Shown: positions 44,355 to 54,179, counted from the first letter of the stretch. The stretch is 64,000 nucleotides of DNA from Paenibacillus peoriae (GCF_022531965.1 NZ_CP092831.1:958001-1022000); one strand, 5' to 3'. The notes: a model not told the origin generated them from the letters alone. Translations and numbers: made by a program.

Positions 44355-45953
44355 ATGAGCAATAATCTGCAAACCATTACAACAAAACTGTGGGCGATGG
44401 CAAATGAGCTTCGTGGAAGCATGGATGCCTCAGAATACAAGAACTACATTTTAGCCTTTATGTTTTATCGTTATCTGTCCGAACATCAAGAACAGTATTT
44501 AGTTAAAAATAATGTTATTGATGTTGCCGTTGGTGAATCAATCAATAACGCCTATGTAGAACAAGCGAACGGTGACGATTTGAATGACTACTTAGAAGAT
44601 ATTTCTGCAAGTTTAGGTTATGCCATTGCACCGCTTGATACTTGGGAATCTTTAGTTCAAAAGATTGAAAATAGCATGGTGATTCCAAGTGATTATCAAA
44701 CTATTTTTGATAACTTCAATAAGAATGCTGAATTAAACAAAGAAGCTGCGAAAGATTTTCGTGGTGTATTTAACGACGTTAATCTTGGAGACTCACGTCT
44801 AGGTTCTTCTACCAATGAACGTGCAAAATCCCTTAATCGAATTGTAAAGCTTGTTCATGACATTGATTACAAAGGTGTAGACAACAAAGATATTCTAGGC
44901 GCCATCTATGAATACCTCATCGGTCTATTTGCAGCAAGTTCAGGAAAAAAAGGTGGGGAGTTCTACACACCTCATGAAGTTTCTAAAGTTTTGGCTAAAA
45001 TCGTAACCAATGGTGTAGAAGAATCGGAACATACTTTTTCGGTATATGACCCGACTTGTGGATCTGGGTCATTGCTGTTAACGGTTCAAGGTGAGCTGCC
45101 TGGTGGAAATAAACCCGGGGCGATTAAATTTTTTGGTCAAGAAAAGAATACGACAACCTACAACTTGGCTCGTATGAATCTGATGATGCATGGTGTTTCA
45201 TTTAATAACATGACTCTGTCTAATGCTGATACACTTGAAAGCGATTGGCCTGATGGACCAGATGCCCAAGGAACTGACCACCCCCGCTCATTTGATGCCG
45301 TGGTTGCGAATCCTCCTTATTCTGCTCATTGGGACAATAGCGAAACGAAACTCAAAGATCCACGTTTTAGGGAATATGGTAAACTCGCTCCTAGAACTAA
45401 GGCGGATTATGCATTTATTTTACACAGCTTGTATCATCTGAATGATACTGGCACCATGGCGATTGTATTACCACATGGTGTCTTGTTCCGTGGTGCAGCG
45501 GAAGGTACGATTCGCCAAACGATCATTGAGAAAAACTATCTTGATACCGTTATAGGCTTGCCTGCCAACTTGTTTTACGGCGTATCCATCCCAACTACGA
45601 TTTTAGTATTCAAGAAAAATCGTAAAACAAAAGACATCTTGTTTATCGATGCAAGCAATGAATTTGAAAAAGGTAAAAATCAAAATAAACTTACTAATGA
45701 AAACATTAATAAAATTATCGAAACTTACCGAAGTCGTGTACCTGTTGATAAATATGCTCATGTGGCATCACTTGAAGAAATCAAAAAAAACGAGTTTAAC
45801 TTAAATATTCCTCGCTACGTGAATACATTCGAAGAAGAACAAGTCATTGACCTTGCCGAAGTGAGTAAGCTTTTAGAACAAGATAAACAAGAAATCGCTG
45901 AACTTGAAGCCAAAATCAATGAACAGCTGAAAATTTTGGGTATTCATGTGTAG
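44355..45953 (+). CDS. hsdM: Type I restriction enzyme methyltransferase subunit M
   Basis: A 532-residue N6-adenine methyltransferase. An N-terminal HsdM helical domain (about 8-150) is followed by the SAM-binding motif YDPTCGSGSLLLT (about 230-242) and catalytic NPPY (about 318-321, VVANPPYSAHW). A C-terminal coiled coil (LEQDKQEIAELEAKINEQLK) contacts HsdS. It modifies host targets and is needed for restriction. The start follows TAGGAGGAAAA. Its order after hsdS (R-S-M) is unusual. Confidence 0.95.
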   Translation: MSNNLQTITTKLWAMANELRGSMDASEYKNYILAFMFYRYLSEHQEQYLVKNNVIDVAVGESINNAYVEQANGDDLNDYLEDISASLGYAIAPLDTWESLVQKIENSMVIPSDYQTIFDNFNKNAELNKEAAKDFRGVFNDVNLGDSRLGSSTNERAKSLNRIVKLVHDIDYKGVDNKDILGAIYEYLIGLFAASSGKKGGEFYTPHEVSKVLAKIVTNGVEESEHTFSVYDPTCGSGSLLLTVQGELPGGNKPGAIKFFGQEKNTTTYNLARMNLMMHGVSFNNMTLSNADTLESDWPDGPDAQGTDHPRSFDAVVANPPYSAHWDNSETKLKDPRFREYGKLAPRTKADYAFILHSLYHLNDTGTMAIVLPHGVLFRGAAEGTIRQTIIEKNYLDTVIGLPANLFYGVSIPTTILVFKKNRKTKDILFIDASNEFEKGKNQNKLTNENINKIIETYRSRVPVDKYAHVASLEEIKKNEFNLNIPRYVNTFEEEQVIDLAEVSKLLEQDKQEIAELEAKINEQLKILGIHV

Positions 45954-45962
45954 AATTTGACG

Positions 45963-45999
45963 AAAAGGGTCAAGGATATTATTCCTCGGCTCTTTTTTT
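45963..45999 (+). terminator. Terminator after hsdM
   Basis: An imperfect stem (AGG.TC.AGGA with TCCT..GGCTCT) with a following T7 run, just past the hsdM stop. Confidence 0.6.
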
Positions 46000-46043
46000 A
46001 AGCTATTCGCATGGGAACGGCATAGGCTGGGGGAAGTAATGCC

Positions 46044-46082
46044 GTGCAGTATTTCTATGAACTGCGGCGCAGTACGTTATAG
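46044..46082 (+). pseudogene. 3' remnant of a second copy of the SF0329-type gene
   Basis: Thirteen codons reading VQYFYELRRSTL-stop match exactly, in protein, the end of the gene at 47359-47928. The DNA differs by three synonymous changes and the stop (TAG instead of TGA). A terminator-like hairpin (about 46089-46119) follows, as at the intact gene. The rest of this copy is absent. The remaining sequence of the 361-base gap up to 46314 holds nothing else I can name. Confidence 0.6.
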
Positions 46083-46314
46083 AAGATGGCAAGGAGGGGC
46101 GGGCGCTCTTCCTTTTTTTGCGAGTCTTTTGGGGAGTATGCTCCTCTATTGAGTATGATATACTCATTTAGATGTCTATGCTTAACATATACTGCCGTTT
46201 GAACTACGTTGCTTAAACATGTTATATGTGAAGAAGAAGCAAGGACATGAACAGGTTAGCTTTACCATTTTGGGACCAAAGATTTGTCCTGGTATTTATA
46301 GAGGAGTTTTTGAT

Positions 46315-47304
46315 ATGACGAATAATTTTTGGCGTGATTTGCCACGACCTTTTTTTATACTGGCACCGATGGAAGATGTGACGGATGTTGTGTTTCGCCA
46401 TGTCGTAAGTGAAGCAGCCAGACCGGATGTGTTTTTTACAGAGTTTGCGAATACAGAGAGTTATTGTCACCCGGAGGGGAACAAAAGTGTACGCGGGCGT
46501 TTGACTTTTACAGAGGATGAACAGCCCATGGTGGCCCATATCTGGGGAGATAAGCCGGAATATTTCCGTGAAATGAGCATCGGTATGGCGAAAGAAGGCT
46601 TCAAAGGCATCGATATTAATATGGGTTGTCCTGTAGCGAATGTAGCCGAGAATGGGAAGGGAAGCGGCCTGATCTGCCGTCCCGAAATCGCAGCGGATAT
46701 CATTCAGGCCGCCAAAGCCGGGGGACTGCCCGTCAGTGTAAAAACAAGGCTCGGTTTCACTACCGTAGACGAATGGCGCGACTGGTTGACCCATATTTTG
46801 AAACAAGACATTGTGAATTTGTCCATTCATCTGCGGACAAGAGAGGAAATGAGTAAAGTAGACGCTCACTGGGAACTAATTCCGGAGATTAAGAAACTTC
46901 GTGATGAGGTGGCACCAGATACACTGCTGACCATTAACGGAGATATTCCGGACCGTCAGACCGGCTTGAAGCTCGCTGAGCAATATGGTGTGGATGGCAT
47001 TATGATTGGGCGTGGTATTTTCCAGAATCCATTTGCGTTTGAGAAGGAGCCGAAGGAACACAGCAGTGAGGAATTGCTTGAACTGCTACGGCTTCATCTA
47101 GATCTCCATGATCATTATTCAGCGCAGGAGCCACGTTCGTTCAGCCCTCTCGCCCGCTTCTTCAAAATATATGTCCGTGGATTCCGAGGGGCAAGTGAAC
47201 TCAGAAACAGCTTAATGAACGCCAAATCAACAAGTGAAGTGCGTACATTGCTTGATGAGTTTGGAAGCAAGGATCATGATGAGGTAGAGGAACGTGGAAA
47301 TTAA
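46315..47304 (+). CDS. dus: tRNA-dihydrouridine synthase
   Basis: A 329-residue FMN enzyme that reduces uridines in tRNA D-loops. The TIM barrel begins [14 protein letters not shown]; the catalytic Cys is in [13 protein letters not shown] (about 105); [10 protein letters not shown] and the FMN-phosphate site [18 protein letters not shown] are intact. A helical RNA-binding domain follows. The ATG at 46315, behind AGAGGAG, is far better than an in-frame ATG 96 bases upstream. Confidence 0.93.
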   Translation: MTNNFWRDLPRPFFILAPMEDVTDVVFRHVVSEAARPDVFFTEFANTESYCHPEGNKSVRGRLTFTEDEQPMVAHIWGDKPEYFREMSIGMAKEGFKGIDINMGCPVANVAENGKGSGLICRPEIAADIIQAAKAGGLPVSVKTRLGFTTVDEWRDWLTHILKQDIVNLSIHLRTREEMSKVDAHWELIPEIKKLRDEVAPDTLLTINGDIPDRQTGLKLAEQYGVDGIMIGRGIFQNPFAFEKEPKEHSSEELLELLRLHLDLHDHYSAQEPRSFSPLARFFKIYVRGFRGASELRNSLMNAKSTSEVRTLLDEFGSKDHDEVEERGN

Positions 47305-47358
47305 ATTGCCAAGTTGGGAGACGGGCTGTTAGTAGGCATTGAAAACATAGGAGGATAT

Positions 47359-47928
47359 ATGTCCTGGAGTAAATTGAAGCAACAACTGGAGAGCTTCCGC
47401 TGTCCTGCGTTAGACGGAAGAGTCGAATACCGAGCGACCAGTTACCGTTATTTGCCTGATAAGTCTGGAATCTGTTATATAACTGTAGATAAGAAGAACA
47501 TACTCAATATGAATGATATCACTAGTTCGATCAAATGGTATCAGACGGAGTTGGAAATCAAGAATGATCCAGATATCCAAGTTCCTATCAGCAATGAAGA
47601 CATTGAAACGGTCAGAAAAGATACTAAGGGGAACGTTCCCGAGGAGCGTCTACAAGTAATTGCAAGAGGTAGAAAAATATCAGAACATGCAAAGGAGCTT
47701 TTCTCAGCACAGGCCTCATTAAGCAAGTCTAATTTTAATATTGTAGCTAATAAATTTTTAACTACTTCTATAGAGGAAAGCTTAGAGAGTAATGATATCT
47801 TATTGAATATTCTAGCTTTAGTGGACAGACGAGTTGGAAAAAAACGAATATTAAACATGACCGAGAAGATGAAGTTAAAGCATCCCATTGTGCAGTATTT
47901 TTATGAACTACGGCGTAGTACGTTATGA
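47359..47928 (+). CDS. SF0329-type protein of unknown function
   Basis: A 189-residue soluble protein starting MSWSKLKQQLESF, with GRVEYRATSYRYLPDKSGIC near the N-terminus and VQYFYELRRSTL at the end. This resembles the uncharacterised SF0329 family of Bacillales as I recall it. The ATG at 47359 follows AGGAGGAT. A 13-codon 3' fragment of a second copy lies 1.8 kb upstream, beside the restriction island. Confidence 0.75.
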   Translation: MSWSKLKQQLESFRCPALDGRVEYRATSYRYLPDKSGICYITVDKKNILNMNDITSSIKWYQTELEIKNDPDIQVPISNEDIETVRKDTKGNVPEERLQVIARGRKISEHAKELFSAQASLSKSNFNIVANKFLTTSIEESLESNDILLNILALVDRRVGKKRILNMTEKMKLKHPIVQYFYELRRSTL

Positions 47929-48035
47929 AAATAAATAACTTTCATTGATGGGGGCACGTCGTGTCAGGATTAAGTGCTGTTCATTGTTGCTGCATTGCAC
48001 ATTGGCAAATAATTTGGATGTCTGGGAAAACAGCA

Positions 48036-48065
48036 AAGAGGGGCGGTGTGCCCCTCTTATTTTCG
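48036..48065 (+). terminator. Terminator after the SF0329-type gene
   Basis: AAGAGGGGC pairs with GCCCCTCTT, followed by ATTTT. Confidence 0.82.
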
Positions 48066-48126
48066 TAATGCTGAGCATTTTCATTTATTTACAGAAAGTG
48101 TAGCACTTCATTTTCATAATTTATCA

Positions 48127-49560
48127 TCATAAAAAAACTTTTCTCTCATTCAATGATCTTGCTATATTCGATAAAAGCTGAATTGTATTCCTTATCTCAT
48201 CTTCCGTAGTGTCTGGGTGAATTGCACAGATTCGGAGAACCGTTTTTCCATTAAGTTGTGTTGTAAGCACAGAGGCGTATCCGTTTGTCGTCATTTCTTG
48301 GGAGATCCTTCTATTCAGTGAATCTAATTCTTGCTCAGATAATCCAGTTGGCGCATATCGAAAGTTAACAATCGCTAACTTAGCGGGGGATACAATTTCC
48401 CAATGATTATGTTTTTTGATTTCATCTTCAGCCCATTCTGCGAGTTGAACTCCATGCTCTATGGCTTCACCGACAGCATTAGTTCCTAAAGCTTGCAGTG
48501 TCACCCATAGTTTCAAACTTCGAGCAGGCCGGGTTAACTCAGGACCCAGATCCCAATAATTCATATGTTCTTCATCAGTCTCGGCATCTTTCAAATACTC
48601 TGGATGGGTGCTGAAGCAATTTTCGAGGTGCTGCTTTTCTTTGGCTAAAACCACACTACAGGAATAGGTCTGCATTAGCCATTTGTGTGCATCCCAGGTG
48701 ATACTATCTGAACGCGATATCCCGCTCAAAAGAGACTTATATTTCGAAGAAGCCAAAATCGACGCACCGTAAGCTCCATCCACGTGTAACCAAATATTAT
48801 GTTTTTCACATAGGTCAGCAATTTCGTTTAATGGGTCAATGCTTCCCGTATTGGTTGTGCCTGCCGTGGCAATGATTGCAAAAGGCTTCATCCCAGCCGC
48901 TTGATCATCCATTAGTTTTTTTTCTAAGGCTGAAACATCCATACGAAAATTTGTATCACTTGGAACCTTCCTGATTTGATCACTACGGAATCCGAGGATG
49001 CGTAGCCCTTTGGCGACCGATGAGTGAGTTTGATCTGAAACATAAGCAGTTCCAATGGCATATTCTTGCTCGGATAACCTTGCATTGCGTGCAGCCGCTA
49101 AAGCGGTCAAATTCGACAGTGATCCGCCCGACAGAAATAAGCCTCCAGCAGTATTGGGATATCCTGCTTGGTCACACATCCATCGGATCACTTCCCCCTC
49201 TAAAAGGCTTGCGCTCGAACTCAGCATCCAGCTTCCGGCGTGGGTATTATAAGCGCTAGTCATGATATCTCCTAACCACGAGTAAAGAGACATTGGACCA
49301 GGAACCAATGCGAAAAAGCGAGGGTGTTGCATGAAGGTTTGGTGAGGATAGACGTTTTTTCTCATTTCATCGACGACCTCTTGTATCGGTCTTCCTTTTT
49401 TCGGAAAACCAATTCCCCTTAAATGAGCTATTGTATCCCCATCTGCAGTGTTGATTACTTTTTGAGATCGAATGTTATTGTTTTCTGCTATAAATGAATG
49501 TATGAACTGCTCAATAATCTCACCTAATTGTTGATTTAGTTCTTGATTCATCATAAGCAT
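48127..49560 (-). CDS. PLP-dependent group II decarboxylase (aromatic-L-amino-acid type)
   Basis: About 477 residues with the fold-I decarboxylase signatures HPRFFALVPGPMSLYSWLGD, GGLFLSGGSLSNLTAL, WLHVDGAYGAS and the PLP lysine in WDAHKWL (about 293). These match tryptophan/tyrosine/DOPA decarboxylases more than glutamate decarboxylase. It would make an amine such as tryptamine or tyramine; the substrate is an inference. The ATG at 49560 gives a six-base spacing to AAAGGAG. It is transcribed alone. Confidence 0.85.
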   Translation of the reverse strand: MLMMNQELNQQLGEIIEQFIHSFIAENNNIRSQKVINTADGDTIAHLRGIGFPKKGRPIQEVVDEMRKNVYPHQTFMQHPRFFALVPGPMSLYSWLGDIMTSAYNTHAGSWMLSSSASLLEGEVIRWMCDQAGYPNTAGGLFLSGGSLSNLTALAAARNARLSEQEYAIGTAYVSDQTHSSVAKGLRILGFRSDQIRKVPSDTNFRMDVSALEKKLMDDQAAGMKPFAIIATAGTTNTGSIDPLNEIADLCEKHNIWLHVDGAYGASILASSKYKSLLSGISRSDSITWDAHKWLMQTYSCSVVLAKEKQHLENCFSTHPEYLKDAETDEEHMNYWDLGPELTRPARSLKLWVTLQALGTNAVGEAIEHGVQLAEWAEDEIKKHNHWEIVSPAKLAIVNFRYAPTGLSEQELDSLNRRISQEMTTNGYASVLTTQLNGKTVLRICAIHPDTTEDEIRNTIQLLSNIARSLNERKVFL

Positions 49561-49746
49561 CTCCATCTCCTTTGTTTAACTTCAACCAAAGTATAATATA
49601 ACATCTGTTGTCATATTGTGAGATTCACCGATTTCATCATTACGTTTATTTTTAGGCTCCACATGCAGACCATATTTATATGGCTCAGGTTTAATCCATA
49701 TTCATGAGGTTGAGTTCATTTTATCAAGTTTATTTCTGCTGTTATG

Positions 49747-50688
49747 CTAAACCCATCCCGTAAACTCCAGTATAGACGCTTTCGCAGATTGCGCTTCGGA
49801 TTGTGCCCCTTTACGCCATTCTTTTGGCGGCTTTCCCATAAGCCTGGAGAAGCAACGGTTGAAGCTGGAAATGGAGTGAAAACCGACTTGTTCGGAGATC
49901 GAAAGAATAGAATCCTCCGTGCTTTTTAACTGCTTACAAGCCTCTTCGATTCGGGTGCTGTTTAGGAAATCGAGAGGCGACGTCCCCATAATTTCATGGA
50001 ATTTTCTTCGGAAATGAGTTGTACTTAAATGGCACAGATCGGCCAAAAAATCCATCGTAATGGGGTTCATATAGTTTTTCGTGATGTATTCCAAAACCGG
50101 AGAAATGACAAAATCGTTTTTCAGGCTATGCTCTGTTTCTTGATCTGCCAACAGTTCATTTCTGGAATGAATTCTAAGGAGTTCTATGTAAAGGGATAGC
50201 AATAAGCCGTAGGCACTTTCCTGATAGTAAGGATTCTGTTCTTTTAACTCCTCTACGATCGAAGTTGCAAGTGTATAAACCTTGGGATACTGCTCCTTAT
50301 TCAATATACAGTTTTTTCCCTTTACCACCCACAAATTTGGTTCGAAGTTGCTGTAAGCACTTTTAAATGAATGTTGAAAGAGATCCTCTGGTGAAAAAAA
50401 GATATAAGACCACAGACTGGCTGTATTTGGCGAACTATACGTGGTATGAGGAAGATACCTGGGGATGAAGGTCACATCGCCGGCTTTGAAGGGTACAGAT
50501 TCTCCTTTGATCTCCATGATGCCGCTATCTGAATAGCATATACCAATCTCCAAATGGTTATGGAAATGGAGATGCTCACTTTTAATATCTGAAATCTTCC
50601 AACGTTCACCGCTTAATAGCAAGACAGGGAAATTTATGGGCAAGCTGTAGTGTCGATATTCTATAACGGGTTTCTTTTTTCTGGGCAT
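49747..50688 (-). CDS. AraC-family transcriptional regulator
   Basis: About 313 residues: an N-terminal cupin ligand-binding domain (HLHFHNHLEIGICYSDSGIM; FKAGDVTFIPRYLPHTTYSS) and a C-terminal double helix-turn-helix (MDFLADLCHLSTTHFRRKFH; DSILSISEQVGFHSISSFNR, CFSRLMGKPPKEWR). It is divergent from the GH105-GH112 operon and probably activates it in response to a pectin sugar. The ATG at 50688 follows TGGGGGATTG; an upstream ATG overlaps the ribosome site. Confidence 0.9.
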   Translation of the reverse strand: MPRKKKPVIEYRHYSLPINFPVLLLSGERWKISDIKSEHLHFHNHLEIGICYSDSGIMEIKGESVPFKAGDVTFIPRYLPHTTYSSPNTASLWSYIFFSPEDLFQHSFKSAYSNFEPNLWVVKGKNCILNKEQYPKVYTLATSIVEELKEQNPYYQESAYGLLLSLYIELLRIHSRNELLADQETEHSLKNDFVISPVLEYITKNYMNPITMDFLADLCHLSTTHFRRKFHEIMGTSPLDFLNSTRIEEACKQLKSTEDSILSISEQVGFHSISSFNRCFSRLMGKPPKEWRKGAQSEAQSAKASILEFTGWV

Positions 50689-50733
50689 ATTCAATCCCCC
50701 CATGACTTTGGTTTTAACCAGCAGATATACATC

Positions 50734-50752
50734 AGGATTTTTGCAAAATCCT
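50734..50752. repeat. Palindromic intergenic motif, copy 3
   Basis: AGGATTTT and AAAATCCT separated by TGC (one base longer than the other copies), in the divergent region between the AraC regulator and the GH105 gene. Confidence 0.6.
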
Positions 50753-50831
50753 CACATAAATGATTGGAATTGCGCAGTTTTGTTGCGGATATGCTTAGAT
50801 GGAGACTATTTTACTTCGTACAATGGAATAA

Positions 50832-50845
50832 GTAAAGCGTTTTCA
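50832..50845. promoter_or_regulatory. Catabolite-response-element-like site upstream of the rhamnogalacturonan operon
   Basis: GTAAAGCGTTTTCA resembles the CcpA consensus TGWAANCGNTNWCA, mismatching only at its first two positions, 63 bases before the GH105 start. Confidence 0.6.
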
Positions 50846-50907
50846 AAATAGTGATGAACAGCTCTCAAGCGCCTTTGGGGGCGTGTGCAAAAGAGAGGAG
50901 AACCTAG

Positions 50908-51927
50908 ATGCTTCCATTAACTTATGACAAGGAAGAGGTATTAAGAGTCATCGACAAAGTCGTCAGAAAAACCATGGCGATGGATTTGACGTGGGACTGG
51001 CCTTGCGGTGTGGCTTATTATGGTGTATCCAGAGCCTATACGAAAACAGGAAATAAAGAGTATTTGAATATGCTTGTGCAGTGGGCAGATGAATATATCG
51101 AGCTGGGTCTGCCGCACTGGACGGTAAACACATGTGCTATGGGCCATATGCTGATCACGTTGTATGAAGAAACAGGAGACCCAAAATATTGGGATATTGT
51201 GATGAGCAAGGTGGATTACATCCAAAACAATGCTCTCCGGTTCGGAGACCATGTTTTGCAGCATACGGTATCCGTGGCTAATGATTTTCCAGAACAGGCA
51301 TGGGCAGACACATTGTTTATGGCGGCATTTTTTCTGCTCCGTGTAGGAACCAAATTAAAGGATGAGGCCATGATCCAGGACGCCTTAAATCAATATTACT
51401 GGCATATCAAATACCTGCAAGACCCGAGTAGCGGTCTCTGGTACCATGGCTACAATAATGTCAAGCAGGATCACATGTCCGGATTTTTCTGGGGGAGAGC
51501 GAATGCTTGGGGAGCATATACCATGTCGCAAGTCAAAATTCATTTAAAAGACTGGTACTTGTATCCGCAATGCATGGACGTAGAGTGTTCGCTTCGGGAT
51601 CAACTGGCGGCACTAAAGGGTGTTCAAACGGAGAATGGTTTGTGGCGGACGGTACTGGATGACGAGGAGTCCTATGAAGAAGTGTCGGCATCTTGCGGTA
51701 TCGCGGCGGCCATGATCAATAACGGCAATCCGCTGCATACCAAATACGTGCAAAAGGCATTGGAGGGCATCTTGAACCATATTAGCGAGGACGGTCGGGT
51801 ACTAGGTGTGTCGGGCGGCACAGCGGTTATGAAAGATCGGGATGGGTATCGCAATATTCCAAAGGACTGGATTCAGGGCTGGGGTCAAGGCCTGGCATTG
51901 GCCTTTCTGTCTGATATGTTGAATTAG
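50908..51927 (+). CDS. Unsaturated rhamnogalacturonyl hydrolase (GH105, YteR/YesR-like)
   Basis: A 339-residue cytoplasmic (alpha/alpha)6-barrel enzyme without signal peptide. The catalytic Asp is probably Asp134 in EQAWADTLFMAA, by analogy with YteR. Other signatures are WPCGVAYYGVSRAY, FFWGRANAWGAYTM and SASCGIAAAMINNG. It removes the unsaturated galacturonyl residue from rhamnogalacturonan-lyase products. It is 12 bases ahead of a GH112 phosphorylase, behind AGAGGAGAA. Confidence 0.92.
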   Translation: MLPLTYDKEEVLRVIDKVVRKTMAMDLTWDWPCGVAYYGVSRAYTKTGNKEYLNMLVQWADEYIELGLPHWTVNTCAMGHMLITLYEETGDPKYWDIVMSKVDYIQNNALRFGDHVLQHTVSVANDFPEQAWADTLFMAAFFLLRVGTKLKDEAMIQDALNQYYWHIKYLQDPSSGLWYHGYNNVKQDHMSGFFWGRANAWGAYTMSQVKIHLKDWYLYPQCMDVECSLRDQLAALKGVQTENGLWRTVLDDEESYEEVSASCGIAAAMINNGNPLHTKYVQKALEGILNHISEDGRVLGVSGGTAVMKDRDGYRNIPKDWIQGWGQGLALAFLSDMLN

Positions 51928-51939
51928 GAGGGAAGCAAG

Positions 51940-54114
51940 TTGTCCAAACAAACTACGGGGAACTTTACACTACCGGGAGAATCCGGTTATGAGGCGCTGA
52001 CCCTGAAATTAGCTGAACGGTGGGGTGCCGATGTCATCCGTGATAGTGACGGCACGCAATTGTCCGATGAGATTATTAACGCTGGGTACGGCATATATTC
52101 GACAATCTGTATCATCAGAGATCATAATGAGTGGGCGTCCCGTAATCTGGATAAGCTGCAGCAGTGTTTTTTAATTACAAATCCAAAGGTAGCTGTACAA
52201 GATTATGTGTCCATCTATCTGATGGAGGATTTTTTTGCTGAACAGTTCAAAGTGAATGATTCCAAAGAAGCGTTTAACTATTGGCAGGTTTTTGACAGAA
52301 CGACCGGAGAGGAAGTTCCAAGAGAACAGTGGAATTATGAAAGGGAATCCGGAAATGTGGTCATTACCGGAATTGTTCCTTGGCATAAATACACGGTAAG
52401 CTTTATGGCCTACCGGATCTGGGAAGAGATTTCCATGTACAATCACACCACGAATCATTGGGACAAAGAGCATTTGATGCAGATTGATCCTATCTATGCA
52501 GAAACGCAACAATATCTGCTGGATTGGATGGAAGATTGGTGTCTTCATCATAAGGAAACCACGGTTGTTCGGTTTACCTCCTTATTTTATAATTTCGTCT
52601 GGATCTGGGGCAGTAATGAGCGCAATCGCCATCTGTTCTCAGACTGGGGTTCATACGATTTTACGGTAAGCTCAAGGGCGCTTGATCTGTTTGCCAAGAA
52701 ATACGGGTATTCGATGACTGCCGAGGATTTTGTTAATGGCGGGAAATACCGCGTCAGTCATATCCCGGCTGAGCAGCGCAAGCTGGATTGGATGGCATTT
52801 ATCAATGATTTTGTAATCGAATTTGGCAAGAAATTAATTGATATTGTGCATAAGCACGACAAGCTGGCCTATGTTTTCTATGATGACAGTTGGGTTGGCA
52901 TGGAGCCTTACAATGACCGTTTTCAAGAGTTTGGATTTGACGGGTTGATTAAATGTGTATTCTCAGGTTATGAGGCGAGGCTGTGTTCAGGTGTAAAAGT
53001 GAATACACATGAGATTCGGCTGCATCCTTACTTATTTCCGGTTGGCTTAGGCGGGCTTCCGACCTTTATGGAAGGGGGAAACCCCACGCTGGATGCCAAA
53101 AAGTATTGGATTAATATCCGGCGCGCCTTGCTGCGGGAGCCTATTGACCGGATTGGGCTGGGGGGATATTTGCATCTTGTAGAGCCTTACCCGGATTTTT
53201 GTGACTATATCGAAAAGATTGCCAATGAATTTAGAGAAATTAAAGAACTACATCATGAAGGCAAACCCTATCAAATGAAGACGAAGGTAGCTATTCTGCA
53301 TAGCTGGGGGAAATTGAGATCGTGGACCTTGTCCGGCCATTTCCATGAAACGTATATGCATGATTTGATTCATGTCAATGAAGCTTTATCTGGATTGCCG
53401 GTTGAAGTGCAGTTCATTAATTTTGAAGATATCCGTCAGGGAATTCTACAGGATTGTGATGTAGTGATCAATGCCGGCTCTGCTGGTTCAGCATGGAGTG
53501 GTGGGGAGTACTGGAATGACAACAAGTGTGTGGACTTACTGACCCAATGGGTTTATGAGGGGGGTACCTTTATTGGCATCAATCAGCCTTCGGCGGTAGA
53601 AGGTCACGACAGCTTTTTTAGAATGGCGCATGTTCTCGGACTGGATGAGGATACAGGCTCCAGGGTAGGTCATGGAAGATGGACATATGAGGTTAGGGAT
53701 GAGTATGGTTTGGTGCCTGAGGGGGCAAGTATAACGCCAAAGAATAGCATTTATCTTACGGATGGGTCAGCTGTGGTAGTGGAGGAAGCAAGTGGTATGA
53801 TAACACTGTCTATACATGCCTTCGGTAAAGGAAAGGGAATTTACCTTCCTTCATTCGAATTCAGCTGGGAGAACACAAGATTGCTGCTGAATATGATTCG
53901 CTTTGCGGGCAATGAGTTACATGAAACGAAGTATATTACGGATAACCTATATACAGAGTGTGCTTATTATCCAGAAAGTAAAATGTTGGTGGTTATTAAC
54001 AATAGCGATCAACTTCAAAGAACGACGGTTGATACGGAATATGGCAAACAAACGATGGAATTAGATCCGTATGACACCATGATCACTCGTATTGGCTTAA
54101 CAAAATCGGTATAG
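51940..54114 (+). CDS. GH112 beta-galactoside phosphorylase, probably galactosyl-L-rhamnose phosphorylase
   Basis: A 724-residue cytoplasmic enzyme of the GH112 family. The general-acid Asp is probably Asp316 in YVFYDDSWVGMEPY. GH112 includes galacto-N-biose/lacto-N-biose phosphorylases and 4-O-beta-galactosyl-L-rhamnose phosphorylase known from Clostridium phytofermentans. Coupling to GH105 and an AraC regulator favours the rhamnose-type, splitting Gal-Rha pieces of rhamnogalacturonan I into galactose-1-phosphate and rhamnose; this is inference. It starts with TTG behind AGGAGGG. Confidence 0.88.
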   Translation: MSKQTTGNFTLPGESGYEALTLKLAERWGADVIRDSDGTQLSDEIINAGYGIYSTICIIRDHNEWASRNLDKLQQCFLITNPKVAVQDYVSIYLMEDFFAEQFKVNDSKEAFNYWQVFDRTTGEEVPREQWNYERESGNVVITGIVPWHKYTVSFMAYRIWEEISMYNHTTNHWDKEHLMQIDPIYAETQQYLLDWMEDWCLHHKETTVVRFTSLFYNFVWIWGSNERNRHLFSDWGSYDFTVSSRALDLFAKKYGYSMTAEDFVNGGKYRVSHIPAEQRKLDWMAFINDFVIEFGKKLIDIVHKHDKLAYVFYDDSWVGMEPYNDRFQEFGFDGLIKCVFSGYEARLCSGVKVNTHEIRLHPYLFPVGLGGLPTFMEGGNPTLDAKKYWINIRRALLREPIDRIGLGGYLHLVEPYPDFCDYIEKIANEFREIKELHHEGKPYQMKTKVAILHSWGKLRSWTLSGHFHETYMHDLIHVNEALSGLPVEVQFINFEDIRQGILQDCDVVINAGSAGSAWSGGEYWNDNKCVDLLTQWVYEGGTFIGINQPSAVEGHDSFFRMAHVLGLDEDTGSRVGHGRWTYEVRDEYGLVPEGASITPKNSIYLTDGSAVVVEEASGMITLSIHAFGKGKGIYLPSFEFSWENTRLLLNMIRFAGNELHETKYITDNLYTECAYYPESKMLVVINNSDQLQRTTVDTEYGKQTMELDPYDTMITRIGLTKSV

Positions 54115-54144
54115 AAACGGAAAATAATAAGAGTAGCGGTGTCA

Positions 54145-54179
54145 AGCCCTCCTTTATTTAAGGAAGGGCTCTTTGTTTT
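54145..54179 (+). terminator. Terminator after the GH112 gene
   Basis: AGCCCTCCTT pairs with AAGGAAGGGCT, followed by CTTTGTTTT. Confidence 0.8.

Noticed and set aside
46219..46314. An upstream in-frame ATG extending the dihydrouridine synthase by 32 residues
   Set aside because: The extension has no ribosome site and no family similarity, while AGAGGAG directly precedes the ATG at 46315.
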